A stretch of 64,000 bases of DNA from Paraburkholderia sp. BL23I1N1 (GCF_003610295.1 NZ_RAPV01000001.1:6510001-6574000), one strand, 5' to 3'; shown: positions 38,752-49,751, counted from the first letter of the stretch. Notes: generated by a model not told the origin, from the sequence alone. Program-made: numbers and translations.

Positions 38752-40296
38752 ATGAAACGCATTCCGATTGAACTGTCTTTCGCCGCATGGCGGCGCGCCG
38801 CGCGGGCGCTGCTGCGGCAAGGCGTCGATCCATCGCAAATCGAGTGGGTCGAATCAGGAAGCGAGGCGGCAGTCGAAAGTCGTGGCGCCGACAATGGTTC
38901 GGCCGCCGGACACGCCTTGCCATCTTCTGCAACCTCCGCGGCTGAGCATATCGCCTGCGCGACGGCAGCAGGCGTGCCAGGCGCAGAGCCCGCGGGTATC
39001 GTTGCAGGCGACGTCGACACAGGCACTACCGCCGCGCTCGCCATCCCCCGCGAACTCCTCTCCTGGCTGAAAACAGCCGCATGCTTCCGCGCACCAGACC
39101 GCTGGGCGCTGCTGTACCGCGTCCTGTGGCGCTGGACGCACGGCGAACACCACGTCCTCGATCTGAGCGACCCCGACGGCGCGCTGCTCGATCAACGTAT
39201 CAAGGCGATTGAGCACGAAACCGAGGATCTGCTGACGCTCACGCTGTTCAGACGGCGCGATCCGTCGATGGGGCCACCCGAGTTCGTCGGCTGGTACGAG
39301 CCGCATCATGACTTGCTGGAGCGCGCCGCCGCGCGGTTTGCCGCACGCATGGGCGATTCCACGTGGATGCTGGCCACGCCGCATGGCGCGGTGTTCTGGA
39401 ACGGCATGCTGCTGCGCATCGACCGGCCGGCAGCGGAGGAACGCGAACCAGCCGCCCACGCGCTGCCGGCAAGCGCCATGACTGGCGAAGCCATCACCAG
39501 CACGCCCGCGGAGGCACTCTGGCTCGCGTACTACGCCAACGCCTTCAATGGCCTGCCGTCGCCCGTGCCGCTGCGTTACTGGAGAATGCCGCCTGCGGGT
39601 CCGCCGCTGCCCGCACGCCTCGCGCGCGAGCGCAGCCGTCTCGGCGCGCAGAGCGCCGCCGTCACCGTTCCCCCTACACCGCCGGTCGAGTATTCGGCGA
39701 TGACGCCGCCATTGCTGGAGCCCACTGGCCCGCTCGCCACCTGCCGGCGCTGCGCGTTATGGCGCAACGCGAAGCAGACGGTTGCGGGCGCTGGGCCTGC
39801 ATCCGCGGCGATCATGGTGGTCGGCGAACAGCCCGGCGAGTACGAGAACCAGCACGGCGAGCCCTTCACCGGCCCGACGGGTCAATTGCTGGACGCCGTG
39901 CTTGTGCGCGCCGGACTGGAGAGGAAGGCGTTGTATCTGACTTACGCCGTCAAGCATTACAAATGGGAAACGCTCGACCAGCAGCGCGTCCATCGCACGC
40001 CTGCGCGGCGCGAAGTCGAGGCTTGCCAGTACTGGCTTGAAAAAGAACTGACACGGGTCGCGCCACGCGTGGTCGTCACACTCGGCGCGACCGCGCTGAA
40101 AGCGCTGACCGGCGCGCACGTCAATCTGTCCGAATACCTCGGTCAAACCATTGCCCACGAGGGGCGCCTGATCGTGCCGGCCTGGCATCCGTCGTATGCG
40201 CTGGGAATGGCCGACGCCAGGTTGCGCGACGACATCCTGGCGAGCATTGCGACGGCGTTCAGCCGCGCAGCGGCGCTGGCGGGCGGCGGTGCGTAG
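38752..40296 (+). CDS. udgX: DUF4130-UdgX fusion: uracil-DNA-binding repair protein
   Basis: A 514-residue fusion. Residues about 75-270 form the DUF4130 domain (CFRAPDRWALLYRVLWRW; EPHHDLLERAAARFAARMG) and residues about 320-510 a UdgX-type uracil-DNA glycosylase domain: four-cysteine type iron-sulfur ligands (TCRRCALW), motif A GEQPGEYENQHGEPFTGP, the R-loop-like QQRVHRTP whose histidine corresponds to the residue that forms a covalent bond with uracil sites, and the final HPSYAL. UdgX proteins trap uracil-containing DNA. A 16-bp LexA box precedes the gene, so it should be SOS induced. Confidence 0.9.
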   Translation: MKRIPIELSFAAWRRAARALLRQGVDPSQIEWVESGSEAAVESRGADNGSAAGHALPSSATSAAEHIACATAAGVPGAEPAGIVAGDVDTGTTAALAIPRELLSWLKTAACFRAPDRWALLYRVLWRWTHGEHHVLDLSDPDGALLDQRIKAIEHETEDLLTLTLFRRRDPSMGPPEFVGWYEPHHDLLERAAARFAARMGDSTWMLATPHGAVFWNGMLLRIDRPAAEEREPAAHALPASAMTGEAITSTPAEALWLAYYANAFNGLPSPVPLRYWRMPPAGPPLPARLARERSRLGAQSAAVTVPPTPPVEYSAMTPPLLEPTGPLATCRRCALWRNAKQTVAGAGPASAAIMVVGEQPGEYENQHGEPFTGPTGQLLDAVLVRAGLERKALYLTYAVKHYKWETLDQQRVHRTPARREVEACQYWLEKELTRVAPRVVVTLGATALKALTGAHVNLSEYLGQTIAHEGRLIVPAWHPSYALGMADARLRDDILASIATAFSRAAALAGGGA

Positions 40297-40630
40297 CCAG
40301 CAGGAGCACAAACGTAACCGCTCGCAGGTAAGCGGTTAATCAGGCTAACCGCTCATATCCGAGCGGTTACGCGTGCGCGACGCACGCCTGGCAGCGCGCC
40401 CGCTCAAGGTGAGCACATTCAGGAGCCGCAGACCGCGAAACGGTGAGCCTCTACGGGATGCCCGCAGCATCCGGGCCGCCCAGGCACGCGGCTTGCGAAT
40501 CTCACAACGGTTACACAAGCCGCGCCGATTCCGCCTAAGCTGAGGTGACGCCACCCATCCAGCAAGTTCGTCTCGCGCCACACAAACGCTTCGAATGCGG
40601 CCCCGCGCGTTTCGAAACCACCACACATTC
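40297..40630. other. Intergenic region with nested hairpins
   Basis: About 335 bp between the UdgX and PIG-L genes, both on the plus strand. It contains four mutually complementary segments at 40313-40371. The rest shows no gene and no clear promoter. Confidence 0.6.
40313..40371 (+). repeat. Four-arm inverted repeat with alternative pairings
   Basis: TAACCGCT and AGCGGTTA arms alternate: 40315-40322 with 40331-40338, and 40346-40354 with 40361-40369. Alternatively the outer arms 40313-40324 and 40360-40371 pair over 12 bp while the inner arms pair with each other. No T tract follows. Confidence 0.8.
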
Positions 40631-41335
40631 ATGAGCGAAACCAGCCCTCGCCTTTTCATCGTCTCGCCCCATTTCGACGACGCCGTCTTCAGTTGCGGCG
40701 CATTACTCGCCGCCCATCCCGACGCAGCGGTCTGCACGGTGTTTGCCGCGCCGCCCGAGCAGGAAATGCATACCGAATGGGATGAAAAGTCGGGTTTCAC
40801 GAGCGCCCATCAGGCCGTCCACGCCCGCACGCGCGAAGACAACCTCGCGCTGGAGATGCTCGACGCGATTCCCTTACGCTTGCCGTTTCGCGACGGCCAG
40901 TACATGGATTCGCCATCGATCGCCAGATTGGCGGCGGCGCTTGAAGAGACCATCTACCGCACGACCGCGAATACGCTGCTCATGCCGCTCGGTCTGTATC
41001 ACGACGATCACGTGCGCGTATTCGAAGCCTGCAGCGAAATCCTGCCGCGCCTGTCGCATCTCACGTGGTTCGCCTACGAGGACGCCATTCACCGCCTCAC
41101 ACCCGGGGTCGTGCAGGCGCGCCTCGCCGACCTCGCGCAACGCGGCATCGTCGCCACACCGGCCTATCCGAGCGCGAGTCATACGATTGATCTCCCGCGC
41201 CGCGCCCAGCTCAAACGCGAAGCGGTCAACGCCTACGCAAGCCAGCTGCGCGCGTTCGGCGCGGGCAATTACGACGACGTTTTCGCGGCCGAACGCTACT
41301 GGCAATTGCGCGTGAGCCGCCGCGGGAAAAAGTAA
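40631..41335 (+). CDS. PIG-L family deacetylase
   Basis: A 234-residue LmbE/PIG-L-type zinc amidohydrolase. The metal motif is SPHFDDAVFSCGALL near residue 9, with the second histidine in LGLYHDDHVRVFEAC. Family members remove acetyl groups from N-acetylglucosamine-linked metabolites or from bacillithiol- and mycothiol-like precursors; the substrate here is not evident. The ATG at 40631 is preferred over one 12 codons earlier. No operon partner is visible. Confidence 0.88.
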   Translation: MSETSPRLFIVSPHFDDAVFSCGALLAAHPDAAVCTVFAAPPEQEMHTEWDEKSGFTSAHQAVHARTREDNLALEMLDAIPLRLPFRDGQYMDSPSIARLAAALEETIYRTTANTLLMPLGLYHDDHVRVFEACSEILPRLSHLTWFAYEDAIHRLTPGVVQARLADLAQRGIVATPAYPSASHTIDLPRRAQLKREAVNAYASQLRAFGAGNYDDVFAAERYWQLRVSRRGKK

Positions 41336-41490
41336 GGGGCCATGGCGTGCTGGATCGCCTACGCTAGAAGGGAACGGCCTGCGAGCTGAATCGCCTGCGC
41401 TTGAAAGAAGCAGCCGGCGTACGGGTGGGTTCGTCCGCCTGCGGCCGTACCGCCCGCGTTCAGCTCGCTTCTCAACGAAAAGGTGATGCA

Positions 41491-41643
41491 ATGAGCTACG
41501 ACATGCATACCAGCCCGATTCCCGATCCGAATGCCGATCCGAACCGGGATCCCGAAGCCGATCCGCTGGTGCCGCCATCGCCGGGTCATCACACCGAAGA
41601 GCCTCAGCGGCCCGATGGACCGCCGGACAAAGACCCGGTGTGA
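41491..41643 (+). CDS. Small Pro/Asp-rich protein
   Basis: A 50-residue protein with a good ribosome site (AAAGGTGATGCA before the ATG). It is rich in Pro and Asp with repeated DPN and DPE units, strongly acidic and probably disordered. Small proteins of this composition occur next to many Burkholderia genes but no function is known. The longer frame 30 codons upstream is not supported by a ribosome site. Confidence 0.6.
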   Translation: MSYDMHTSPIPDPNADPNRDPEADPLVPPSPGHHTEEPQRPDGPPDKDPV

Positions 41644-41701
41644 CGCGCTGCCGTGCGGCGTGTCACGACATCGTCACCGGACGCCCGCCTGAACGCGCAC
41701 C

Positions 41702-42769
41702 TTAGCGTGTCAGCGCGATAAAGCCTTCCAGCAGACGGTCGATGTCGGCAGCGTGGATGTTGCCCATCGTCGAGATGCGGAACAGCTCGGCCGAGAGCCC
41801 GCCTTGACCGGCATAGATCACGAAACCGCGCGCTTTCAGCGCGTCGTGCAGTTGCGGATACGAGACGCCGTCCGGTAACCGATACGCGCGCAGCACCACC
41901 GACGACTGCTCCGGCGGCAACACACTGCCGATGCCCCGCTCCGCGAGGCCCGCGCGCGCCTGCTCGGCGAGTGCCGCGTAGCGCGCGTGGCGCGCACGCC
42001 AGCCACCTTCGTCGGCGAGTTCGCGCAGCGCCTCGACCAGCGCGTAATACGCATGAACCGACGGCGTGAACGGCGTATTACGCTGGTCCTGCAAACGCGC
42101 GAGACGCCCGAGGTCCAGGTAATACGTGCGGCTCGCCGCCTGCGCGAGCGCCGCGCGCCGCACCAGCACGAACGAGGCGCCCGGCACGCCGTGCAGACAC
42201 TTGTTCGCGGTCGCCGCGACGGCGTCGAGACTGGCGTCGGCGAAATCGATCGCTTCCGCGCCGAAGCTGCTGACGCCATCCACCAGCAACCGCAGACCAC
42301 GTTCGCGACACAACGCGCCGAGCGCCTGCAGATCGTTCAGACGCCCTGTGGTTGTTTCGTGATGAATCACCGCGACGTGCGTGAACGCTTTGTCCGCATC
42401 CAGGCGTTCGGCGATTTTCGCGAGATCCGGCGCCTGCATCCAGTCGTGTTTCAGCGACTCATGCGCAATGCCGTATTGCGTGGCGATCTGCGAAATACGC
42501 TCTCCGTACACGCCGTTTTCCACGACCAGCAGTTTGCCGTTTTGCGGCACCAGCGCGGCGGTCATGCTTTCAACAGCCGCCGTGCCGGAGCCGGTCATCA
42601 AGACCGCCTGCCATTCGCTGGCGTCGAGGCCGTACAGATCGACCAGACGTGTGCGCGCTTCTTCCTGCAAGTCGAAAAATTCGCTTTCGCGATGGCACAA
42701 ATCCGTTTGCAACAGGCTGTTGCGGACGCGTTCGGTGAGGGTCACCGGGCCTGGATTGAGTAGCAGCAT
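41702..42769 (-). CDS. phnW: 2-aminoethylphosphonate-pyruvate transaminase
   Basis: A 355-residue fold-type I PLP aminotransferase. LLNPGPVTLTERVRNSL opens the protein and the PLP lysine is in ATANKCLHGVPGASFV. Here it is the last gene of a phosphonate operon and should form 2-aminoethylphosphonate from phosphonoacetaldehyde and an amino donor, the biosynthetic direction. The ATG at 42769 has AAGGAGTGTG upstream. In degradation clusters the same family runs the reverse reaction, but phosphonatase (phnX) is not present. Confidence 0.9.
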   Translation of the reverse strand: MLLLNPGPVTLTERVRNSLLQTDLCHRESEFFDLQEEARTRLVDLYGLDASEWQAVLMTGSGTAAVESMTAALVPQNGKLLVVENGVYGERISQIATQYGIAHESLKHDWMQAPDLAKIAERLDADKAFTHVAVIHHETTTGRLNDLQALGALCRERGLRLLVDGVSSFGAEAIDFADASLDAVAATANKCLHGVPGASFVLVRRAALAQAASRTYYLDLGRLARLQDQRNTPFTPSVHAYYALVEALRELADEGGWRARHARYAALAEQARAGLAERGIGSVLPPEQSSVVLRAYRLPDGVSYPQLHDALKARGFVIYAGQGGLSAELFRISTMGNIHAADIDRLLEGFIALTR

Positions 42770-42780
42770 GAGCACACTCC

Positions 42781-43947
42781 TTAAGCGGCGCCGATGTGGC
42801 GCATCAGGCGCGTCTTCACATCGGGCGGGGTGATAGTGGGACGCGGCAGGCCATCGGGCGTGCCGCGGCGAATCGCCAGTCGCGCGAAGCGCGGACCATG
42901 GGGCGACGGCGCTGTTTCGAACAGTTCGTCGATCACGTTGATGTCGTCGCTTTCAATCGCCGACGTGTACCCGCAAGCCGCAGCGACACCCGCAAACGAG
43001 ACCTGCGACGACACCGTCGCCTGACCGCCGGTCGAGTCGTGCGCGCCGTTATCGAGCAGCACGTGCGTGAGATTCGACGGACCGTATGCGCCGAGCGTGG
43101 CGAACGCGCCCATGCGCATCAGCGCCGCGCCGTCGCCGTCGAGCGCGACCACGTGCAGGTCGGGACGCGCGAGTGCGAGACCCAACGCGAAGGGCGTCAC
43201 GCAGCCCATCGAGCCGACCATGTACAACTGATTGGGACGGTCGTCGATTGCATAGAGTTCGCGACCGCAAAAACCCGTCGACGCGAGCACCACCGTCGAT
43301 TCGAGCGGCGTGTGCGCGATGACTTTCTGCAGCGCATCGTGACGTGAAGCTAATTCATTCACCGCGACGCTCCTGAATTGCGAACGCGGCACCGCTGGCA
43401 CTCGACGAGCTGGTGAGTCGCTTACTTTCAACTCGTACGGCGCCACGCTGCCCTTTTGCATCACGAGCGCGTACGGGCGGCCGGTTTGATCCATATGAGC
43501 GATGGCGCGATCCAGCGCCGGGCCGATTGCGTCAGCCTCGGTCGGGAAGGTCTCCCACGGAATTTCCATCGTATCGAGCATGGCCGGCGTGACGGGTCCC
43601 ATTAGCGCGTGCTGCGGTTCGTCCGCGACGCCGGGTTGCCCGCGCCACGTGACGATCAGCAATTGCGGCAAACGGAAGGTCCACGTGAGCGAGGTCAACG
43701 GGCTCACCGCGTTGCCGAGGCCGGAGTTCTGCATCATCGTGATGCCGCGCCGGCCGTTCTGCGCGCCGAGCGTGACGCCCGCGATCAACGCGACCGCGTC
43801 GCCTTCATTGGCGGCCGAAACGTAGTGCAGCGATTCATCCTGCAAGACGTAGTTGATGAACGGCGTCAGATATGAGCACGGCACGCCTGCATACCAGTCG
43901 AAGCCGCGTTCGCGCGCCGCCTCGACGAACTGTGCCGCCTCGATCAT
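42781..43947 (-). CDS. aepY: Phosphonopyruvate decarboxylase
   Basis: A 388-residue thiamine-diphosphate enzyme. [14 protein letters not shown] is the cofactor-activating glutamate motif and [12 protein letters not shown] the diphosphate/Mg site. It removes CO2 from phosphonopyruvate to give phosphonoacetaldehyde, which pulls the unfavourable PEP mutase equilibrium. It overlaps the PEP mutase gene by four bases (ATGA) and is 11 bp from phnW. It is cytosolic. Confidence 0.93.
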   Translation of the reverse strand: MIEAAQFVEAARERGFDWYAGVPCSYLTPFINYVLQDESLHYVSAANEGDAVALIAGVTLGAQNGRRGITMMQNSGLGNAVSPLTSLTWTFRLPQLLIVTWRGQPGVADEPQHALMGPVTPAMLDTMEIPWETFPTEADAIGPALDRAIAHMDQTGRPYALVMQKGSVAPYELKVSDSPARRVPAVPRSQFRSVAVNELASRHDALQKVIAHTPLESTVVLASTGFCGRELYAIDDRPNQLYMVGSMGCVTPFALGLALARPDLHVVALDGDGAALMRMGAFATLGAYGPSNLTHVLLDNGAHDSTGGQATVSSQVSFAGVAAACGYTSAIESDDINVIDELFETAPSPHGPRFARLAIRRGTPDGLPRPTITPPDVKTRLMRHIGAA

Positions 43948-45662
43948 TGCGCCGCTCCGCTGGCTTCGTTCATCTTGCCGGCCGCTGCCGCGAACGGCGC
44001 TTGCGCATGCGCGAAATCGCCGGCCCGACGGAAGTCTTCCAGATCGTTCACACCGCGCCAGTGGCCGTGCACGTATTGCACTTCGATCGCTTCACCCGCT
44101 TCGATCAACGCATTGAGCAGCGCGGGCATGTCGAGCGAATCGAAATCCGGGCGCGCCTGCAGCTTGTTGAGTACCGCTTGCAGACGCTCGCGCCCCGCAT
44201 CGCGTACATTCAGCAGACCTACCCAGCGGCCGTGCGGCGCTTGCGACGCGATGGCGGACGTTGCCTCCTGCCCGCTCGACACGTGACGCAGCGTGACCTT
44301 GTTGCCGAACAGACCACGGTCGTCGCCCGCCGAGCACCACGCGAAGTCGCGCACGCTGGCGTTTTCCGCATCGGTCAGCGACGAATCGACCACCACGCTG
44401 AACGCGGCTTCGCTCTCGACCAGATCGCGCAGGATGTAGCTGCGGAACAGCAGATCGCCGTACGAGATGACCGTGTCGCCTGCAAGCTTTTCGACTGCGC
44501 ACGCGAGCGACGCCAGTTCGCCGGTTTGCGCGTGACGTTCATTGACGACCAGCTTGATACCGGCCGTATCGATCGCATCGGCGCGATAACCGCCCACCAC
44601 GGTAATGTCGTTGACGCTCTGCTTCTTGAACGCATCGACGAGCCAGCGCAAGAGCGGCTTGCCCGCGATCGGCAGCATGACTTTCGGACGATCTTCGGTG
44701 ACGGCTTCGAGCCCTTTGCCGCGGCTTGCCGCGAGCACGATGGCCGCGCCGGCCGCGCGTCCGCTCGACAGATAGCGGTCTTCCGCTTCCGAGTATTCGT
44801 CGGCGTCTTGCAGACGGAAGATTTCGTTGACGGCGGCGATGCTGTCTTCGACGTTGACGAGCGTTTCGCTCGCGTGAATGTCTTTGGCGACCGCCTGCAT
44901 GGCCGAGGTTGCGGCGCGGATCAGATGATTCGCCCAGATGACCGTGCTGATGCCGGCTTCGCGGAACACTGCGGTGGGCGTGCTGTAGTACTTGGTCGGC
45001 ACGATGACGAGCGGTGCGCGACCGGCCCATTCGCGCGCGAACTCGAGAATTTCATCGGGACGCGAGAGTTTGCTGTGAATCAGGATCGCGTCGGCGCCTG
45101 CTTGCCGATAGGCTTCCGCGCGACGTAGCGCTTCGTCCATGCCCCAGCCGGCGATGAGTGCTTCGACGCGGGCGACGATCGAGAAGTTTTCATCCGACTG
45201 CGAGTCTTTACCGGCTTTGATCTTGCCGCAGAACTCGTCCATATCGGCGAGCGGCTGGGCTTCGCCGTTGATGAAGCTATTCGTTTTCGGGAATTGTTTG
45301 TCTTCGATACAGACGCCGGCGATGCCGCGTTGTTCGAGTTTGCGCACGAGGCGGCGCACGTTGTTGAAGTTACCGTAGCCGGTATCGCCATCGAGGAGGA
45401 TGGGGAGATCGCTGGCATCGGCCATGAATTCGAGGGTATCGACGACTTGCGTCCAGCTCGCTTCGTTGTTGTCACGCACGCCGAATTGGGCGGAGATCGC
45501 GAGGCCCGAACCCCAGATCGCTTTGAAGCCGGCTTCGCGGACGATACGGGCGGAGAGGCCGTTATGGGCCTCCATCATGAATTCGAGTTCGTTGCTGACG
45601 AGCATCTGGCGCAGGCGCGCGCTGCGGGACGCGGAGACGAATGCGGGTTCGCGGGCGTTCAT
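43944..45662 (-). CDS. aepX: PEP mutase fused to a nucleotidyltransferase domain
   Basis: A 572-residue fusion. Residues 1-300 are phosphoenolpyruvate mutase, which makes the C-P bond: [17 protein letters not shown] and [11 protein letters not shown] are diagnostic, the latter separating mutases from isocitrate lyases. Residues about 325-560 are an NTP transferase ([40 protein letters not shown]) like sugar-1-phosphate and AEP cytidylyltransferases. The fusion suggests that AEP is activated as CMP-AEP for lipid or glycan decoration. ATG with AGGAG seven bases upstream. No acceptor transferase gene is present in the operon. Confidence 0.94.
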   Translation of the reverse strand: MNAREPAFVSASRSARLRQMLVSNELEFMMEAHNGLSARIVREAGFKAIWGSGLAISAQFGVRDNNEASWTQVVDTLEFMADASDLPILLDGDTGYGNFNNVRRLVRKLEQRGIAGVCIEDKQFPKTNSFINGEAQPLADMDEFCGKIKAGKDSQSDENFSIVARVEALIAGWGMDEALRRAEAYRQAGADAILIHSKLSRPDEILEFAREWAGRAPLVIVPTKYYSTPTAVFREAGISTVIWANHLIRAATSAMQAVAKDIHASETLVNVEDSIAAVNEIFRLQDADEYSEAEDRYLSSGRAAGAAIVLAASRGKGLEAVTEDRPKVMLPIAGKPLLRWLVDAFKKQSVNDITVVGGYRADAIDTAGIKLVVNERHAQTGELASLACAVEKLAGDTVISYGDLLFRSYILRDLVESEAAFSVVVDSSLTDAENASVRDFAWCSAGDDRGLFGNKVTLRHVSSGQEATSAIASQAPHGRWVGLLNVRDAGRERLQAVLNKLQARPDFDSLDMPALLNALIEAGEAIEVQYVHGHWRGVNDLEDFRRAGDFAHAQAPFAAAAGKMNEASGAAQ

Positions 45663-46045
45663 TTTCTTTTACTCCTTTTTGCGGGCTTATTGGTGCTTTT
45701 TGGTGCGCTTTTTTTGCCCGGCTGACGGCTGGAAAATGGCGACTATAGCTGAAAACGTTTTTATGGGTTGTCTGAGTAGTATTTGGGTTTTCTGATGTTG
45801 TTGTTAAGTGTTGAAATGTGTTGTTTTTTGCATTTCATGCAATGCGGTTTGGATTGGATTTGGGATTGGCATTGGCATTGGCATTGGCATTGGCATTGGC
45901 TTTGGATTTTTTTGGCGTTGTGTGGAGAAATGTGATTTTGCTCATGCGGGGCTTGGTGTTGGGGTTTTTTTCTTTATCTTATTTGGTTGGTTTTTTGCCT
46001 TTGTATTGCCTTGAATTATTCTATTTCTGCATTTAATAGGTTATT
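45663..46045. other. Low-GC, GT-skewed segment upstream of the phosphonate operon
   Basis: The plus strand is very rich in T and G and poor in A and C, unlike all coding DNA around it. It contains the hexamer array 45865-45900 and open frames that only echo that array. It must hold the phosphonate operon promoter, but no clean pair of elements was found on the minus strand. Confidence 0.6.
45865..45900 (+). repeat. Six ATTGGC hexanucleotide repeats
   Basis: Six perfect tandem copies of ATTGGC. The six-base period keeps any frame open and creates GIGI or ALAL peptides, which is why shadow frames here look long. Slippage could change the copy number. Confidence 0.95.
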
Positions 46046-46183
46046 GGTCTATTAGCGTTGCCCTGTGCGGGGCGGCACTTGTAGTGGTCCAATGACATCG
46101 GACACCTCTTAAGCGGGTCCCCCGCGCAGTCGCGGTAGTGGTGCATCTGGAATCCGTGCTCTCGCACATTCGGCGTGAGTGAC
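46046..46183 (+). repeat. Intergenic repeat, copy R1
   Basis: Begins GGTCTATTAGCG and continues CTGTGCGGGGCGGCACTT, then after an insertion-like block (46077-46108) reaches AAGCGGGTCCCCCGC and a segment shared with copy R2. The opening block recurs in reverse orientation at about 47904-47935. This family of intergenic hairpin repeats is familiar from Paraburkholderia genomes. Confidence 0.75.
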
Positions 46184-46463
46184 AAGGCCGTCATTCTTCC
46201 GGCGACGCTGCGCGCGCCGCAGCGGTACTTCGTAAAACCATCCGCTTCGTTTATCGCCCGTATTTTTCTCGCGAGCGTGGCTCGTCATTGCATTGCTACT
46301 GCAGTCCGCCGACATTTGATTCGCGGTTGTCGGCGCCATAAGTGAGCAGACGTTTTGTCGGTGTGAAGCCGACGGTCCCAGTACATCAAAACGAAGCCTC
46401 GCTTTTCCCATGCATACCCATCCGCGACGCACGCAGTGCGGAGTGGGAGCTGATGAGCCCTTA
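46184..46463. other. Central segment between two inverted repeat copies
   Basis: About 280 bp flanked by the inverted segments 46109-46183 and 46464-46532. No open frame with coding character was found. It could be a remnant of a small mobile element or an inert spacer. Confidence 0.5.
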
Positions 46464-46567
46464 GTCACTCACGCCGAATGTGCGAGAGCACGGATTCCAG
46501 ATGCACCGAGACCGTGCGGGGGACCCGCTTAAAAATTAGCGGTGTGAGCCGCTTTCTTTTGCCTACT
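46464..46567 (-). repeat. Intergenic repeat, copy R2, left part
   Basis: On the minus strand this reads as the same repeat family as R1, including 43 bases identical to 46141-46183. It ends at the CT core 46566-46567 where the IS110 element begins; the remainder of the copy resumes at 47880. Confidence 0.8.
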
Positions 46568-46581
46568 TGTATATTCCCTCC

Positions 46582-47693
<1,112 letters not shown>

Positions 47694-47877
47694 CTTCCGG
47701 CATGGCTGAGCCGCCTGTGGCGCTTTAACCCAGGCACTCGCGGCCCCCCGTGCCCACCCTTGTGCAGGTCACTCAATCGTGCAGGTCGCGAGGACGACTC
47801 GCGCGCGCAAAATGCTCCCTGACGCTGACAATTTCTATCTTGAGTAACTGCTCGCCGCTTGACTTCCAATACGGTTG

Positions 47878-47940
47878 CTTTTCTTTGCGGCAGGCAAAGA
47901 AAAGTGCCGCCCCGCACAGGACGCTAATAGACCGATAAGA
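47878..47940 (+). repeat. Intergenic repeat, copy R2, right part with hairpin
   Basis: CTTTTCTTTGC (47878-47888) and GCAAAGAAAAG (47894-47904) form an 11-bp hairpin with loop GGCAG, followed by the R1 opening block in reverse orientation to about 47937. The IS110 element is inserted just inside the 5' side of this hairpin. Confidence 0.8.
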
Positions 47941-48209
47941 AAACAAGGAAAGGCCAACGCCACAGGCAAACAGATAAAGCGCCGCGCAGGCAAAAAACAC
48001 AAGCGAACCCGAGCGCCGCAGGCACCCACCCCAATTAGTCAGACAAAACCACAACGGGTTTCCCCTCCCCTGCGGAGCAAAGAGCGCCAGGCCGTAAACA
48101 CAGTGAGCAACAAGCCAATCGCTGCAAGCGAAAAAGTGAAGAAGTGAAATAGCCCCCACCCTGACCGACCACCTCGCGAAAGCGAAAGCAAAAGCGAAAC
48201 CAAACCGCC
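47941..48209. other. A/C-rich leader before the chemoreceptor gene
   Basis: About 270 bp, A/C-rich on the plus strand, mirroring the GT-rich segment beyond R1. It ends with short GCGAAA-like repeats (48174-48200) directly before the chemoreceptor start. No gene is supported. Confidence 0.6.
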
Positions 48210-49751
48210 ATGACTCTGAACAAAAAACTAGCCTCAATGATCGCGGTCCTCTGGACCGGCCTGATCCTGATCGGTGGCTTCGGCGCATGGCAGAACCGCG
48301 CGTCGATGATCTCGGACCGCCGCGATCAACTCACCGCGCTGATCGACCAGGCCAACCATATCGTCAACCGCTACTACACCCTCGCCCAGCAACACACGAT
48401 CACCGAAGACGAAGCCAAAAAACAGGCGCTCGAAACACTCGCCGCCATGCGCTACGGCAAAGACGGCTACATCTCCGTCAACAACTCGCAATCGGTCATG
48501 CTGATGCACCCGATCAAGCCGGAACTGGTCGGCAAAAACATGACGCAATTCACCGACCCGGCCGGTCATCACCTGTTCACCGACATCGTCGACGCTGGCA
48601 ATCACGAGGGCGGCGGCTTCGTCGACTATCTATGGTCCAAGCCCGGCAGCGATAAACCCGTGGCGAAAACCAGCTTCTCCCTGCACTTCGCGCCGTGGGA
48701 CTGGTATCTCGTCACCGGCATGTATATGGACGACGTGCAGCGCGCGTTCTACGCCAATCTGCTGCGCTGGATCGTCCTCACCGTGACGCTCGGCACGATC
48801 GCCACCGTCGTCATGCTGCTGGTGTTGCGCAGCATCCGCCGCACGCTCGGCGGCGACCTCGAAGTCGCGGTCGAAGCAGCCCAACTGATGGCGCGCGGCA
48901 ACCTCGCCACGCAAGTACCGGTGCAATCGAACGACACCGGCAGTCTGCTGCACGCCCTCCACACCATGCAGGCCGGTCTCGTCGATACGGTTTCGCGCGT
49001 GCGTCTGGGCACCGAAAACATCAATATCGGCGCAACCGAAATCGCCGCCGGCAACACGGATCTGTCGCAACGCACCGAAGAACAGGCCGCGGCGCTCGTC
49101 GAAACGGCGTCGAGCATGGATCAGATGACCGTCAACGTGAAGCAGAACGCGGACAGCGCGCTGCAAGCGGCGCATCTCGCCGGTCAGGCCGCGGATGTGG
49201 CCACGCGCGGCAGCCGCGTCGTCGACGACGTGGTCCGCACGATGGGCGAAATCACCAGCAGCTCGCGTCAGATCGGCGACATCATCGGCGTGATCGACGG
49301 CATCGCGTTCCAGACCAACATTCTCGCGCTCAATGCCGCCGTCGAAGCGGCCCGCGCGGGCGAACAGGGCCGCGGCTTCGCCGTGGTGGCGGCGGAAGTG
49401 CGCAGCCTCGCGCAGCGCTCGGCCACGGCCGCGAAGGAAATCAAGGGGCTGATCGAAACGTCCACGCATACCGTCGAAGCCGGCGCGTCGCTGGTCGCCA
49501 ACGCCGGTTCGACCATGGGCGAGATCGTGCAGTCGGTGCGCCGCGTGAACGAAATCCTCGAGGAGATCAGCAATGCGTCACGCGAACAGAGCGCGGGCAT
49601 CGAACAGGTCAATCGCGCCGTCGGCGAAATGGATCAGGTCACGCAGCAAAATGCCGCACTCGTCGAGGAAGCCGCCGCCGCGGCCCATTCGCTGAAGGAT
49701 CAGGTGGGCGTGTTGCGCGAGGCGATTTCGAGCTTCGCCCTGCCGGCCTGA
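48210..49751 (+). CDS. Methyl-accepting chemotaxis protein with sCache sensor
   Basis: A 513-residue chemoreceptor. TM1 spans about residues 8-26, the periplasmic single-Cache domain about 30-180 ([32 protein letters not shown]), TM2 about 186-206, HAMP to about 262, and the signalling hairpin to 505. The conserved tip is [24 protein letters not shown]. The C-terminus lacks a CheR-tethering pentapeptide. sCache domains commonly bind short carboxylates; the ligand is unknown. Confidence 0.95.
   Translation: MTLNKKLASMIAVLWTGLILIGGFGAWQNRASMISDRRDQLTALIDQANHIVNRYYTLAQQHTITEDEAKKQALETLAAMRYGKDGYISVNNSQSVMLMHPIKPELVGKNMTQFTDPAGHHLFTDIVDAGNHEGGGFVDYLWSKPGSDKPVAKTSFSLHFAPWDWYLVTGMYMDDVQRAFYANLLRWIVLTVTLGTIATVVMLLVLRSIRRTLGGDLEVAVEAAQLMARGNLATQVPVQSNDTGSLLHALHTMQAGLVDTVSRVRLGTENINIGATEIAAGNTDLSQRTEEQAAALVETASSMDQMTVNVKQNADSALQAAHLAGQAADVATRGSRVVDDVVRTMGEITSSSRQIGDIIGVIDGIAFQTNILALNAAVEAARAGEQGRGFAVVAAEVRSLAQRSATAAKEIKGLIETSTHTVEAGASLVANAGSTMGEIVQSVRRVNEILEEISNASREQSAGIEQVNRAVGEMDQVTQQNAALVEEAAAAAHSLKDQVGVLREAISSFALPA

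Noticed and set aside
45808..46036. Small hydrophobic proteins (GIGIG- or ALALA-rich)
   Set aside because: The hydrophobic stretch comes from the ATTGGC array, which stays open in any frame, and there is no ribosome site.
46077..46108. End of an additional IS element in repeat copy R1
   Set aside because: Only about 30 bases with a plausible terminal sequence, no transposase and no second end, so the idea is kept as a hint only.
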